Positions 17,016 through 26,662 of a stretch of DNA of 53,351 nt are shown here, one piece after another. A model generated the notes under the pieces. The model saw only the letters and a program-made list of their open reading frames with translations, made no database searches and was not told the DNA's origin. Where the stretch lies: the NCBI GenBank assembly GCA_964370205.1, contig CAYJIK010000006.1, positions 1 to 53,351 on the forward strand, written 5' to 3'. The translations under genes were made by a program, and so were the position numbers. The DNA comes from DAMCAP01 sp964370205 (GTDB taxonomy: Bacteria; Bacillota; Clostridia; Oscillospirales; Ruminococcaceae). Position 1 is the first letter of the stretch; each line of letters opens with the position of its first letter.

Positions 17016-17660
17016 ATGAAAATCATTCTGACAGGCTTTGAACCATTTGGAGGCGAAAGCACAAACCCCGCATGGGACTCTGTACAGATGGTAGCAGACA
17101 ACGTTGCAGGCATAACCGTCATAAAAGCGGAGCTTCCCTGTGTGTTCGGCGAATCGGGCGAGGTGCTGGACAAACTAATCGAGCGTGAAAACCCCGACTT
17201 TGTTCTGTGCGTGGGACAAGCAGGGGGACGTGCCACCCTAGCCGTCGAGCGAGTGGGCATAAACCTGATGGACGCGCGCATCGGGGACAACAAGGGCAAC
17301 AGCCCCGTGGACGAACCGGTGTTTGCAGACGGCAAAGAAGCGTACTTTTCAAACCTTCCCGTCAAGGCTATGGTAGCGGCTATCCGTGAAAGCGGCGTCC
17401 CTTCATCGGTATCGTACACAGCTGGGACATACGTCTGCAACTACATACTCTACCACACACTACACAGAATAGCCACAAAACACCCCAACATCAAGGGCGG
17501 TTTTATACACGTACCGTTCTCGACAGAGCAAGGCGTAAACAAACCACCGAACGTCGCCACAATGGAGCTTGCAACTATAGCAAAGGGTCTAACCGCCGCT
17601 ATAGCCTGTCTAGCAACCGCCACCGAGGACATCACGGTGAGCGAAGGGACGACGCATTAG
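17016..17660 (+). CDS. pcp: Pyroglutamyl-peptidase I
   Basis: A 214-residue cytosolic cysteine peptidase (family C15) that removes N-terminal pyroglutamate from peptides. FEPFGGESTNPAW opens the protein. The catalytic Glu lies in VERVGINLMDARI, the Cys in GTYVCNYILY and the His in GFIHVPF, in the expected order and spacing. The ATG follows AAAGGAAGGG. It is monocistronic, closed by a strong terminator. Confidence 0.95.
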   Translation: MKIILTGFEPFGGESTNPAWDSVQMVADNVAGITVIKAELPCVFGESGEVLDKLIERENPDFVLCVGQAGGRATLAVERVGINLMDARIGDNKGNSPVDEPVFADGKEAYFSNLPVKAMVAAIRESGVPSSVSYTAGTYVCNYILYHTLHRIATKHPNIKGGFIHVPFSTEQGVNKPPNVATMELATIAKGLTAAIACLATATEDITVSEGTTH

Positions 17661-17683
17661 CGAGCATTAACAGACAAACTCTG

Positions 17684-17708
17684 AAGGGAGGGGCTTCGCC
17701 CCTCCCTT
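17684..17708 (+). terminator. Terminator of pcp
   Basis: An 11-bp GC-rich stem (AAGGGAGGGGC / GCCCCTCCCTT) with a TTC loop, followed by TGTTTGC. It begins 23 bp past the pcp stop codon. Confidence 0.85.
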
Positions 17709-17780
17709 TGTTTGCAATTTTATTGTGACTGTCAAAAAAACCTTTTTGACAGTCAGGTCGAAAGTTATCCACAATCAAAA

Positions 17781-17806
17781 AAACGCCGCCTCAATGAGGC
17801 GGCGTT
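17781..17806 (-). terminator. Terminator of spoVS
   Basis: The stem AAACGCCGCCTC / GAGGCGGCGTTT is followed on the minus strand by a long T-tract. It lies 112 bp past the spoVS stop codon. A second inverted repeat (TGACTGTCAAAAA / TTTTTGACAGTCA, about 17727-17757) stands between it and the pcp terminator. Confidence 0.85.
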
Positions 17807-17918
17807 TATTATTCGCTATGAAGTGCCGGGGCACTTGAATCACCCCTCCACTATGGTTTTTGAGTCGACAGTTTACAGCTATATCCCAGATTCCGAGTGG
17901 GTCAGATGTTCGCTGTCA

Positions 17919-18179
17919 TTATCTTGTTTCAACGATGAGCTTTATAGCTGTTCTCTCCTCGCCGTCAATAACCACGTTTGTAAAAGCGGGTACACAGATC
18001 AAATCCAGTCCGCCCGCTGCAACGTAACTTCTGGCTATAGCTATGGACTTTATAGCCTGGTTAGCTGCTCCTGCGCCTACAGCCTGAACCTCTACAGCAC
18101 CATTCTCACGTATTACCCCGGCAATTGCGCCGGCCACTGAATTGGGCGTAGATTTTGCAGATACTTTTAAAATTTCCAT
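17919..18179 (-). CDS. spoVS: Stage V sporulation protein S
   Basis: An 86-residue Alba-like protein, one of the most conserved small proteins of spore formers. In Bacillus it affects septation and coat assembly. The sequence begins MEILKVSAKSTPNSVAGAI and continues with VEVQAVGAGAANQAIKS and IAIARSYVAAGG, close to the family consensus over its whole length. The start is chosen for the AGGAG site 8 bp upstream. It has its own promoter and terminator and follows ymdB, a common pairing in Firmicutes. Confidence 0.96.
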   Translation of the reverse strand: MEILKVSAKSTPNSVAGAIAGVIRENGAVEVQAVGAGAANQAIKSIAIARSYVAAGGLDLICVPAFTNVVIDGEERTAIKLIVETR

Positions 18180-18270
18180 TTCTTTCACTCCTATGTAGTC
18201 TGTTTCACAATTCGAATACTGCTCATTTAGAAAAAATGATGTGAATGAGTGATATTCACTTCCCAGTTAT

Positions 18271-18298
18271 ATTATAACAAAAATTTTCAAAAAATCAA
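18271..18298 (-). promoter_or_regulatory. Promoter of spoVS
   Basis: Read on the minus strand: TTGATT, a 16-bp spacer and TATAAT. A palindrome GTGAAT..ATTCAC at 18241-18259 lies just downstream, near the expected transcription start, and could be an operator. Confidence 0.65.
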
Positions 18299-18319
18299 GA
18301 AAAAAATTATAAATAAATA

Positions 18320-19090
18320 CTAATTTTCTGCAATTCGTGAAATGTGACTACATTTGCCTGTGTTTTTATCTATATCCGCAACAATCCCACATATCATTTT
18401 ATCGCCGTCCGCCGTAAGCAGTCGTGTCGGCATACCTGTCTTGAGGTACTGTATGCTAAGCTCAGTTTTAACCCCCAGCACCGAATCCACCGCACCGCAC
18501 ATGCCAAGGTCGGTGATATACCCTGTTCCACCCTTCAAGATACGCTCGTCAGCGGTTTGGACATGAGTGTGCGTCCCCACCACAAGGGACACTCTGCCAT
18601 CCAGATAATTCGCTAGCGCTATCTTCTCACTTGTAGCCTCAGCGTGGACATCAACCACTATCACCTTGCTGTCCACCGTCTTTAGAACGCTGTCCATCGC
18701 TTCAAAAGGGTTGTCCGCCTGCTCCATAAACACACGTCCGATAACGTTTATAACGGTGATAGGCTTACGTGGGTCGTCCAGCGTTATTATCCCCTTACCC
18801 GGCATTGAACTATGGACATTTATCGGGCGGATAATCGGCAGGATACCGTCCTCCATCACAGGATAAATCTCACGCCTCCTAAATGCATGATTGCCTGTCG
18901 TGATAACGTCAGCTCCGCTGTCAAGCAGATGCTCGGCACTCTGCGGTAGTATACCATTGCCGTCCGCCGAGTTTTCGCCGTTCACTATCACAACGTCAGG
19001 CTGATACTTCTTCTTAAGCTCGGTAAGCTTAGCCCGAAAAAACCTACAGCCGGACATCGCAACAACGTCACCGAAAAACAGTATTCTCAT
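18320..19090 (-). CDS. ymdB: YmdB-like metallophosphoesterase
   Basis: A 256-residue calcineurin-like phosphoesterase (TIGR00282 type). In Bacillus YmdB hydrolyses cyclic nucleotides and influences biofilm and motility choices. Metal-site motifs are FGDVVAMSG, NGENSADGNG, TTGNHAF, VDVHAEATSEK and GTHTHVQTADE. The start at MRILFFGDVV fits the family; no strong ribosome binding site precedes it, and a GTG a few codons upstream is an alternative. In many Firmicutes it sits directly behind rny; here rny is 14.6 kb away on the other strand. Confidence 0.93.
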   Translation of the reverse strand: MRILFFGDVVAMSGCRFFRAKLTELKKKYQPDVVIVNGENSADGNGILPQSAEHLLDSGADVITTGNHAFRRREIYPVMEDGILPIIRPINVHSSMPGKGIITLDDPRKPITVINVIGRVFMEQADNPFEAMDSVLKTVDSKVIVVDVHAEATSEKIALANYLDGRVSLVVGTHTHVQTADERILKGGTGYITDLGMCGAVDSVLGVKTELSIQYLKTGMPTRLLTADGDKMICGIVADIDKNTGKCSHISRIAEN

Positions 19091-19223
19091 AACAACGCAC
19101 ACACGTGTTCCACACGTTCCTTTCACTTCTATCTTATATCATAATCGCCACATTCTACAGCGTCAATACTAAACACTGACGTTTAGCTGTTAGGAGCTAA
19201 GCTCTATTAAGCTTTGTACCCGA

Positions 19224-21671
19224 CTAAGGTAAGGTTTCTTCCGTCGGCAGATAACTCACAAACCGCTCGCCGTCCTCGGTTATCTCAAGGGTTAGCGTCA
19301 TCTCACGGCGGTATTCACCGTTGTCACCGTCGTAAAACAAAATCAGCTTTGCAGCTACCACATCTCCCTCAAGCTTGTTGTAGGCAAGCAAGCGCACCTT
19401 TGCGGTTTCCGCTCTGTCGTCAATGGGCGCTAAGCTGTAACCGTCATGCTCGGACAAATAATGCTCCGAGTCACTCCGCAGAAAGTCCACGTCCACTCCG
19501 AAGTACTCCATAGCCGTAGCCTCATACTCTAGGGCAGGCACAAACCAGCCCGTGTCCGCACCGAGTGGATGTTCATACCTTGTCACAAGGCTCTCGTCTT
19601 GTATAATAAGGTTTTGCAAATAACCATAGTACCACGTCTTTACATTGTCCGGTGTAATTGTTTCGGGGGTCAGTGTTTCGATGTGATACAAGCTTGCAGC
19701 GTGCGTGACCAAATCTTCATACGTAGCCACTCCATCAGACGGCAATTCTGCGCCAAAACTTGCAACCGCTCTCCTCACCACATCGACATCTAAAACATAC
19801 GGCGGATTTTCCGTCGGCAGATAGCTCACAAACCGCTCGCCATCCTCGGTTATCTCGACTGTTAGGGTCATGCATGGTGATTTGGGGGTATAAAGCACGT
19901 TGTAGTCTAAAAACAAGCTTATAGCCACGGTGCTTCCGTCTACAGTGTAATCGAGTATCTCTATTATAGGGTTTGCACCTACACCGCCAAACGATGGGCC
20001 GTTATACCCGTCAAATTCCGCAAAATAAATCTCGGGGTTACTTTGTAAAAACTCTTGGCTCACCCCAAAGTATGCCATAGTGGCAGCCTCATACTCCTCC
20101 GCAGGGAAGAACCTCCCTTTATCCTCTCCCCGTGGGTTTTCATAGAGCGACCACCTCTGCTGCATGGTCATAATCCGGCTATTGAATTTGCCAAAGTACC
20201 AACTCATCACATGTCCCGGCTTTAATGTTTCGGCAGTAAGCGATTCGGTGTAATAAAGTCCACTGACTTTTTGAGTTCTAATTGTGTCATCAAGTTGCTC
20301 CGCTCCGCCGAAGTTTATCACCGCTTTTCTCACAACCTCATCCGTTATCTCAAGCGGCACTTCAGGTGTAGGCAGGTAGCTTATAAATCGACTGCCCTCG
20401 GCGGTTATCTCGACAGTCAGTGTCATATCGGAAGTTGTCAGCTCACCCTCCACGCTTTCGTTTGAAAGGTGCAGGTATATCTCTGCTATATCGCCGTCCA
20501 CGCTGTAATCTTCGATGTCAATATCAAAGATAACACCTTTCCCGACTTTACCCATGTAATTGTAGCTGTCATACTCAGCGTTGTAGACCTCGGGGGCGCT
20601 CCGCAGAAAGTCCACGTCCACGTCAAAGTACGCCATCGCCGCCTTCTCGTATTCCTCCGCAGGGAAGAACCAACCCGCTTCCCCATTTGGGGAAGCATTT
20701 TCTCTCTCGGGTGCGTCGTAGCGCCTTACCTTGTCCTCAAGTTCGGTATACGGATTTGAGAGGTACCATGAAGCCCAATCATACACATCTATCGCTGTCA
20801 GGTTGTCGTAGTCTAAGCCGTCACTCGTGTAAAGCGACGTGTTCACTGTTCTCAGTTCGCCATTCGGATACACCGCCGAACCAAACTTATGAACCGCTTC
20901 TATAACGTGGATATCCCGCACCGAAAAAGGCTCGCTCTCGGTGCGCTTGTAGCTTATAAACCGCTCGCCGTCCTCGGTTATCTCGACAGTTAGGGTCATG
21001 CGGTAATTATCCCTGAACAGATCCGAGTGATAACTGTTTACTTTTAAGTGTATGTTAGCTATATTCCCATCTGCTTCCCAGCCATCTATCTGTACATTTA
21101 TAGCCTTGGGGTCATCACTCTCGGGGACTGTTCCTGTATAGCCGCCCTTTTCGGGATCGTAATAGATGGAGTCCCCGAACATGGTTTCACCGTCCAGCTT
21201 AAAAGACTGCCTATCGGCACGTAAAAAGTCACTGTCCACCCCAAAGTAAGCGATGGCGATAGGCTCGTAAATATCGGCAGGGAAGAACACTGTTTCACCG
21301 CCCGATACTGAAGCACCGTCAGCGTCAGACAACAAAATTCGCTCCTCGCCCCCGACAAACCACGTGAAAATCTCCCCTGTGGTCACAATGTCAGTAGTAT
21401 AGTACTCAAAGCGATACATACTATGCTCGCTCGCATTGTATTTACCGTCCATACCGTACCAAGCCCCGAAGTTTTTAACAGCGGTTTGGATAGCGACATT
21501 GTCTATGACAAATGGGGATGGCTCGGGGGGCGAGGTGGGGACGATGGTCGGCGTTGGTGTCGCTGTAGGTATGGAGGACACAATGTCAGATGATGGTGGA
21601 TTGTCAGGGGCGCAGGCTGTAACGGTCAGAAGAATTACAAAGATGATAACGAAAATGTTTAGTGTACGCAT
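19224..21671 (-). CDS. Lipoprotein with four ~190-residue repeats
   Basis: An 815-residue secreted protein of unknown function. The N-terminus is a lipoprotein signal (hydrophobic stretch, then TVTAC with the lipid-modified Cys at about 20), followed by a short Pro/Thr/Ser spacer. Four homologous units of about 190 residues follow, ending near residues 240, 432, 617 and 806. Each carries an early [AV]V..FG segment, a W-Y/F-G motif, a FFPAEEYE(A/K)A.MAYFGV core, FLRS and a closing MTLTVEITEDGERFVSY. Mature protein should be anchored outside the membrane. The repeats are diverged enough to be an old duplication. Start supported by GGGAG. No known domain was recognised. Confidence 0.88.
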   Translation of the reverse strand: MRTLNIFVIIFVILLTVTACAPDNPPSSDIVSSIPTATPTPTIVPTSPPEPSPFVIDNVAIQTAVKNFGAWYGMDGKYNASEHSMYRFEYYTTDIVTTGEIFTWFVGGEERILLSDADGASVSGGETVFFPADIYEPIAIAYFGVDSDFLRADRQSFKLDGETMFGDSIYYDPEKGGYTGTVPESDDPKAINVQIDGWEADGNIANIHLKVNSYHSDLFRDNYRMTLTVEITEDGERFISYKRTESEPFSVRDIHVIEAVHKFGSAVYPNGELRTVNTSLYTSDGLDYDNLTAIDVYDWASWYLSNPYTELEDKVRRYDAPERENASPNGEAGWFFPAEEYEKAAMAYFDVDVDFLRSAPEVYNAEYDSYNYMGKVGKGVIFDIDIEDYSVDGDIAEIYLHLSNESVEGELTTSDMTLTVEITAEGSRFISYLPTPEVPLEITDEVVRKAVINFGGAEQLDDTIRTQKVSGLYYTESLTAETLKPGHVMSWYFGKFNSRIMTMQQRWSLYENPRGEDKGRFFPAEEYEAATMAYFGVSQEFLQSNPEIYFAEFDGYNGPSFGGVGANPIIEILDYTVDGSTVAISLFLDYNVLYTPKSPCMTLTVEITEDGERFVSYLPTENPPYVLDVDVVRRAVASFGAELPSDGVATYEDLVTHAASLYHIETLTPETITPDNVKTWYYGYLQNLIIQDESLVTRYEHPLGADTGWFVPALEYEATAMEYFGVDVDFLRSDSEHYLSEHDGYSLAPIDDRAETAKVRLLAYNKLEGDVVAAKLILFYDGDNGEYRREMTLTLEITEDGERFVSYLPTEETLP

Positions 21672-21977
21672 GGTGGATTTCTCCCTTCAAGATGGTTTTG
21701 TGTAGGAGTGGATTTAATATTCACCCCTACGTCATCTGATATGCACGTGACCTATTGAGGTAGCGGTAGGGGCGCAGGGTAGCGTTGTGGCAGAGGGTAG
21801 GACGTTATGGGTAGGGGGTTGCGCCCCCGGACTGCCGTAACGCTGCGGGCGCCCCGAACGTTCTTATCTACGCCTGTTTCCTCTGTGGTTGTCGGTTGTT
21901 GCTTACCGCCGGCCGGAACGAGACGACCAAGACCCTTCCTTACAAGCGCCCTCACACCGTCGCAGACGGTGTGTCCC
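21672..21977. other. Intergenic region with half of a ~150-bp element
   Basis: No gene. At about 21840-21875 there is a sequence like the right arm of the ~150-bp elements (CCCCGAACGTTCTTATCTAC) preceded by GGGGGTTGCGCCCCC, but no matching left arm is clear. Probably a decayed or partial copy. Confidence 0.4.
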
Positions 21978-23807
21978 CTACTCCCCCGACTTCGCCTTCT
22001 TTTCCGCTCTCAGGCGCTCTCCATGATCAAGTATACGCTTACGCAGGCGCAAGCTCTCGGGTGTTACCTCTAAAAGCTCGTCATCGGACAGGTACTCAAG
22101 GCACTGCTCCAAACTCAGCCTTCTGGGGGGGATAAGCCTCAAACTATCATCCGACCCTGAAGCACGTACATTAGTAAGTTGCTTGCGCTTGCAGACATTC
22201 ACCTGTATATCACCGCTCTTAGGGCTTTCACCAACTATCATACCACCGTAGACAGGTACACCCGCTCCAATAAACAGCGAGCCTCTCTCCTGCGCGTTAT
22301 ATAGACCATAAGTCACCGAGTCACCTGTCTCAAACGCCACCAAACTACCTGTAGCACGGCGTGAGATGTCACCCTTATACGGTGCGTAGCTGTCAAATAT
22401 TGACGCCATTATCCCCTCACCCTTTGTGTCGGTCAAAAACTCGTTGCGGTAGCCAAACAGTCCACGTGCAGGCACTAGAAACTCCACCTTCATGCGGTCA
22501 CCCACAGGAACCATCTCTTGCATTTCGCCCTTACGCGAACCTAGCTTTTCTATGACAGACCCGACATTCTCCGCAGGCACGTCAACGACAAGTCGCTCTA
22601 TAGGCTCACAACGTACTCCGTCAATCTCCTGATACAGCACACGAGGGGGGGACACCTGAAACTCATATCCCTCACGTCGCATATTCTCCATCAGTATGGA
22701 CAGCGCCATCTCGCCACGTCCTGCAACATTCAGTGAGTCGGCGGAATCAGTCTCGCTTATACGTAGGGACACGTCCTTAAGCGTTTCTCTGAACAGGCGG
22801 TCACGTAGCTGGCGAGAGGTGACGAACTTACCCTCTCTCCCTGCAAACGGCGAGTTGTTTACGCTGAACGTCATTTCAATTGTCGGGGCGGATATCTGTA
22901 TAAACTCGAGCGGTTCGGGGTTTAGTGCGTCGCAGATAGTGTCGCCGATGGTGATTTCGCCTATACCGCTCATTGCGATGATGTTACCTGCGCCTGCTTC
23001 TGTTACCTGCACCTTGTTTAGACCGTCAAACTGGTAGAGTGATGTTGCTCTAGCCTTTTTCGGTGTGGTGGTGTCGTGGAAGTTGCAGACGGCTACGTCT
23101 TGGTTTTGCTTTATTGTCCCTCGCTCTATACGTCCAATCGCAATGCGACCGACAAACTCGCTGTAGTCGATGGAGGACACAAGCATCTGGAACGGCTGTT
23201 CGGTGTTACCGCTCGGGGTGGGGATGTACTCTACAATGGTGTCAAACAGCGGTGTTAGGTCTGTACCTGCAACTTCGGGGGAGTAGGACGCTATGCCCTG
23301 TCGTCCCGAGCAGAACAGCGTCGGCGAGTCAAACTGCTCCTCTGTGGCATTTAGCGCAAGCAGCAGTTCCAGCACCTCGTCACACACCTCATGTATACGC
23401 TGGTCGGGGCGGTCAATCTTGTTCACTACAACAATAACTCTGTGACCAAGTTCAAGCGCCTTAGACAGCACAAAACGTGTCTGTGGCATGGGACCTTCGG
23501 CGGCGTCGACAAGCAATATAACGCCGTTTACCATTTTAAGAATACGCTCCACCTCACCGCCAAAATCGGCGTGTCCCGGTGTATCCACGACATTTATCTT
23601 AATGTCACCGTAGTTTATAGCAGTGTTTTTCGCCAGTATAGTAATACCACGCTCACGCTCGAGGTCGTTTGAGTCCATCGCCCTCTCGACGGTGGTCTGA
23701 TTGTCACGGTATGCGCCACCCTGTTTTAGCATTTCGTCAATAAGGGTGGTTTTGCCGTGGTCAACGTGGGCGATTATCGCCACGTTACGCAGTTTGTTAG
23801 CTTCCAT
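21978..23807 (-). CDS. typA: Ribosome-associated GTPase TypA/BipA
   Basis: A 609-residue translational GTPase of the EF-G family that helps ribosome assembly and stress adaptation. The G-domain motifs AHVDHGKTTL, the RERGITI switch I, DTPGHADFGGEVER and NKIDRPDQR are intact. EF-G-like domains II, III and V and the TypA-specific C-terminal domain follow (AFETGDSVTYGLYNAQERG and KQLTNVRASGSDD are typical). Length is standard. The start follows GAAAGGAATC. It stands alone on the minus strand. Confidence 0.97.
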   Translation of the reverse strand: MEANKLRNVAIIAHVDHGKTTLIDEMLKQGGAYRDNQTTVERAMDSNDLERERGITILAKNTAINYGDIKINVVDTPGHADFGGEVERILKMVNGVILLVDAAEGPMPQTRFVLSKALELGHRVIVVVNKIDRPDQRIHEVCDEVLELLLALNATEEQFDSPTLFCSGRQGIASYSPEVAGTDLTPLFDTIVEYIPTPSGNTEQPFQMLVSSIDYSEFVGRIAIGRIERGTIKQNQDVAVCNFHDTTTPKKARATSLYQFDGLNKVQVTEAGAGNIIAMSGIGEITIGDTICDALNPEPLEFIQISAPTIEMTFSVNNSPFAGREGKFVTSRQLRDRLFRETLKDVSLRISETDSADSLNVAGRGEMALSILMENMRREGYEFQVSPPRVLYQEIDGVRCEPIERLVVDVPAENVGSVIEKLGSRKGEMQEMVPVGDRMKVEFLVPARGLFGYRNEFLTDTKGEGIMASIFDSYAPYKGDISRRATGSLVAFETGDSVTYGLYNAQERGSLFIGAGVPVYGGMIVGESPKSGDIQVNVCKRKQLTNVRASGSDDSLRLIPPRRLSLEQCLEYLSDDELLEVTPESLRLRKRILDHGERLRAEKKAKSGE

Positions 23808-24269
23808 GTTGTTTTTGATTCCTTTCTTGTGTGGCTTTTAGAGTGTGTGGGCATGAGTTTAAATACTGAGAATTTGAGATGATTTTTTGTTGAACAAGCA
23901 CAATTTTCGAAGTAATGGTTTATCCATTCCAAAAAAATAATTAAAATTCATTTTCAGAAACTGTGTGACGTTCGGCGGAAAATCAGCCAAATTAGCAGCG
24001 TTTGGAACTTGTGTCTACACGCTCTAAGCCTATCGATGGTTATTTATAGTCAGTTAATTTAAAAACCCATGCAGACCGCCGATTAATTTCGCTTATCAGA
24101 CGTATATAAACGAAATATTCTGTGGCGGCTGTGTTGATTTTTAAGTTAACCGACTATCGCTAAGCCTTTCGGCTTTTGGGGTCTTCTTTACAGTATACAC
24201 TATATATGGAGGTACATCAATGTGTGTAGGTGGTTCTGACGTGGATTTTTTGTTGCTCCTCTACCGGAC
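23808..24269. other. Non-coding stretch upstream of typA
   Basis: No gene is seen in either strand. The region is AT-rich near typA, probably holding its promoter, and ends at the damaged repeat element that begins at 24270. Confidence 0.4.
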
Positions 24270-24548
24270 GGTTGCGTAAGCAATTCCGTCGGGGGGGCCC
24301 CCCCCATGGGGGGGGCGCCCAAAACCCCCCCCCCCCGCGGGGGCGGGCCCCCCCCCCCCCGGGGGGGCCCCCCCCCCCNNNNNNNNNNGGTTGTGCCGTG
24401 TATTTTTTGTTGCTCCTCTCCGGGACGTTAGGTTATGCATTTCGGGGGGGGCGACGCCCCTTTGGGCTGCGGCCAAATGACCCGAGCCGGCTGGGGTCGG
24501 CGGCCCGCGCCGCCGGGGCTTCGCCCCTACGGAATTACTTACGCAACC
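24270..24548. repeat. ~150-bp modular inverted-repeat element interrupted by an assembly gap (copy F)
   Basis: The outer arms match with one mismatch: GGTTGCGTAAGCAATTCCGT at 24270-24289 and its complement ending at 24548. The inside holds GGGGCTTCGCCCC as in two other copies, then a run of ten N (24379-24388) flanked by long G and C homopolymers. The sequence before the left arm is repeated imperfectly after the gap (both contain TTTTTTGTTGCTCCTCT), so the spacing is not trustworthy and the true element is probably shorter. Confidence 0.65.
24379..24388. other. Assembly gap (10 N)
   Basis: The flanking 24287-24378 is almost pure G/C homopolymer, an unlikely natural sequence. It looks like an assembly or read artefact at a strong hairpin. 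Confidence 0.9.
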
Positions 24549-24832
24549 TCCACCGCTGTAGCCAAAGGGAAAGCGTAGGCAGGCAACCCAAAAAAGCATC
24601 ACATCACCAACCGCAGACCGCCACTCAGCCTAGCGCTCCACAGCATCATTCCAGGTGTACACCTACCTTAAGGATATGGGAGCAGGAGAGACGGACGACC
24701 AAGACATGACCGTTTTGCAGTCATTATGCGCCCCTACAGAGGTTGGTTGTTCTCATCATTTCGGGTCTACACCTGCCCTCGTCGAAAAAGCACATATTGA
24801 TATCCCTCCAAATGCTCATTACTAATCGCTCA

Positions 24833-26662
24833 TTAACTCTGCTCCCTAAACCACGTCACTATCGCCTGTGCCGACAATTTAGTCATGCCCTTAACCTCCA
24901 AAAGCTCCTCCACTGTAGCGGCTTCTATCGCCTTTTTCGTCTTAAAGTGCTTGTAGAGTGCTTTTGCCCTTGACGCACCTATGGTTGGGATCTTTGTCAG
25001 GGACAGTTCGAGGTTGTTTTTGCTGTGCCTGTCCTTTGCGTAGGATATGGCGTAGCGGTGGACTTCATTTTGGATGTTCGAGAGCAGTGTGAACGCAAGG
25101 CGACTGGCAGTTATGGAGATTTCACCGCCGTCCGCCTCTATCGCCCGAGTGCGGTGTCTGCCGTCCTTGACCATGCCGAAGGTGGGGATATCATAGCCAA
25201 ACTCGAGAAGTACCGACTTAGCGGTGGACAGATGACCCTTACCGCCGTCTATCAGTATAAGGTCAGGGAGAGGGGAGAAGTGCTCGTCCCCCTCTTTGTA
25301 GCGTGCAAGCCGCCGACGCAACACCTCCGCCATAGCGCCGTAGTCGTCCACCCCCGTAAAACTCTTTATCTTAAACCGCTTATAGTTCCGTGACGACGGC
25401 CTTCCGTCCGTGAACACCACCATACCACCCACGACAGTTTCCTGCCCGATATTCGATATGTCATACGCTTCTATGGTGTGCGGTGGCTTGTCCAACGACA
25501 GCAGACGTGCAAGCTCGTCCAGTGCAGCGGTTTCTCGTCCGCTACGGCGTGTCATACCGGACAAAAACTGTGCCGCATTAAGCGTCGCCATCTCGGACAG
25601 CTTCACGCTCTCCCCACGCTTAGGCACATTTATCGTCACCTTCCTACCGGATGTGTCGGACAGTAGCTTTTCTATCAGCGTATGGTCGGTTACTTCTCCG
25701 TCCACTGTCAACGTCTTGGGTGGCGTGTTGTCGTAGGAGCTGTAGTAGCGTGATATAAACTCACCTCGTGCGTCCGGCAGTGACGTTACATCGCCTATCA
25801 GGAAGTCCTTTTTGTCAATAAGCCGCCCACTGCGGTAGCTCATTACAGTGACGGCCGCCTGTGTGGGACTTTGGACAAGCGAGATAACGTCCTGATCTGT
25901 CACATTGGTGTACACCACTCGCTGACGCTCCTTCATCTTCGAGATGGCGTTAATTCTGTCCCGAAACCTCGCTGCCTTCTCAAACTCCATCTCCTCTGAC
26001 GCTTTCTGCATACGCTCCTGTAAGTTCTCGACGATGTCACGACTGTCCCCCTCCAAAAACCGAACAGCCTCCTCCACCATCTCAGCATACTCGCTCACAG
26101 ATATCTCCCCACGGCACAGCCCTATACACTGCTTCATGTGATAGTTAAGGCAGGGACGCCCCTTGCCAAACTCGGCTGGGAACTTTCTCGTACAGGTGGG
26201 AAGCATGTAGGTGCGGACAGCCTCGTCCAGCGTCTCGTTCACCACGTAAGTGGACATATACGGCCCTATGTACCGTGCACCGTCGGACAGTTGTTTCTTC
26301 GCCTCTGTTATGCGTGGATAATCCTCCCCCGATATGCGAAGGTAGCTGTAACCCTTATCATCCTTCAGCAGAATGTTGTACTTCGGCTGGTGTTGCTTTA
26401 TAAGGCTACACTCAAGCACCAGCGCCTCAAACTCATTCACCGTCACTATGACATCAAAGCTGTGCGTGTTCTCCACCTGTTTATACGTCTTGGTGGGATG
26501 GTGGTACACGTTTCGGAAGTAGCTGACCACTCGGTTTTTAAGGTGTTTTGCTTTGCCGATATATATGATGTCCCCCGACTTGTCACGCATAAAGTAAACC
26601 CCCGAATCAAGCGGAAGTTCTAGCGCCTTTTCAAGAAGCTCGGCAACCTTTTGTTTGTCCAT
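24833..26662 (-). CDS. uvrC: Excinuclease ABC subunit C
   Basis: A 609-residue nucleotide-excision repair nuclease that makes both incisions around a UvrB-bound lesion. The GIY-YIG domain (SGVYFMRDKSGDIIYIGKA, residues 20-38) makes the 3' cut. A cysteine-rich stretch and a UVR segment (about 200-235) bind UvrB. The RNase H-like domain has EAYDISNIGQ and DLILIDGGKGHL for the 5' cut. A C-terminal helix-hairpin-helix pair ends in VKGMTKLSAQAI. The start follows GAAAGGAAAAAAC. No other uvr genes are nearby. Confidence 0.97.
   Translation of the reverse strand: MDKQKVAELLEKALELPLDSGVYFMRDKSGDIIYIGKAKHLKNRVVSYFRNVYHHPTKTYKQVENTHSFDVIVTVNEFEALVLECSLIKQHQPKYNILLKDDKGYSYLRISGEDYPRITEAKKQLSDGARYIGPYMSTYVVNETLDEAVRTYMLPTCTRKFPAEFGKGRPCLNYHMKQCIGLCRGEISVSEYAEMVEEAVRFLEGDSRDIVENLQERMQKASEEMEFEKAARFRDRINAISKMKERQRVVYTNVTDQDVISLVQSPTQAAVTVMSYRSGRLIDKKDFLIGDVTSLPDARGEFISRYYSSYDNTPPKTLTVDGEVTDHTLIEKLLSDTSGRKVTINVPKRGESVKLSEMATLNAAQFLSGMTRRSGRETAALDELARLLSLDKPPHTIEAYDISNIGQETVVGGMVVFTDGRPSSRNYKRFKIKSFTGVDDYGAMAEVLRRRLARYKEGDEHFSPLPDLILIDGGKGHLSTAKSVLLEFGYDIPTFGMVKDGRHRTRAIEADGGEISITASRLAFTLLSNIQNEVHRYAISYAKDRHSKNNLELSLTKIPTIGASRAKALYKHFKTKKAIEAATVEELLEVKGMTKLSAQAIVTWFREQS

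Noticed and set aside
24230..24709. Open frame running across the first assembly gap
   Set aside because: It is translated from G/C homopolymer and N, next to an artefact.
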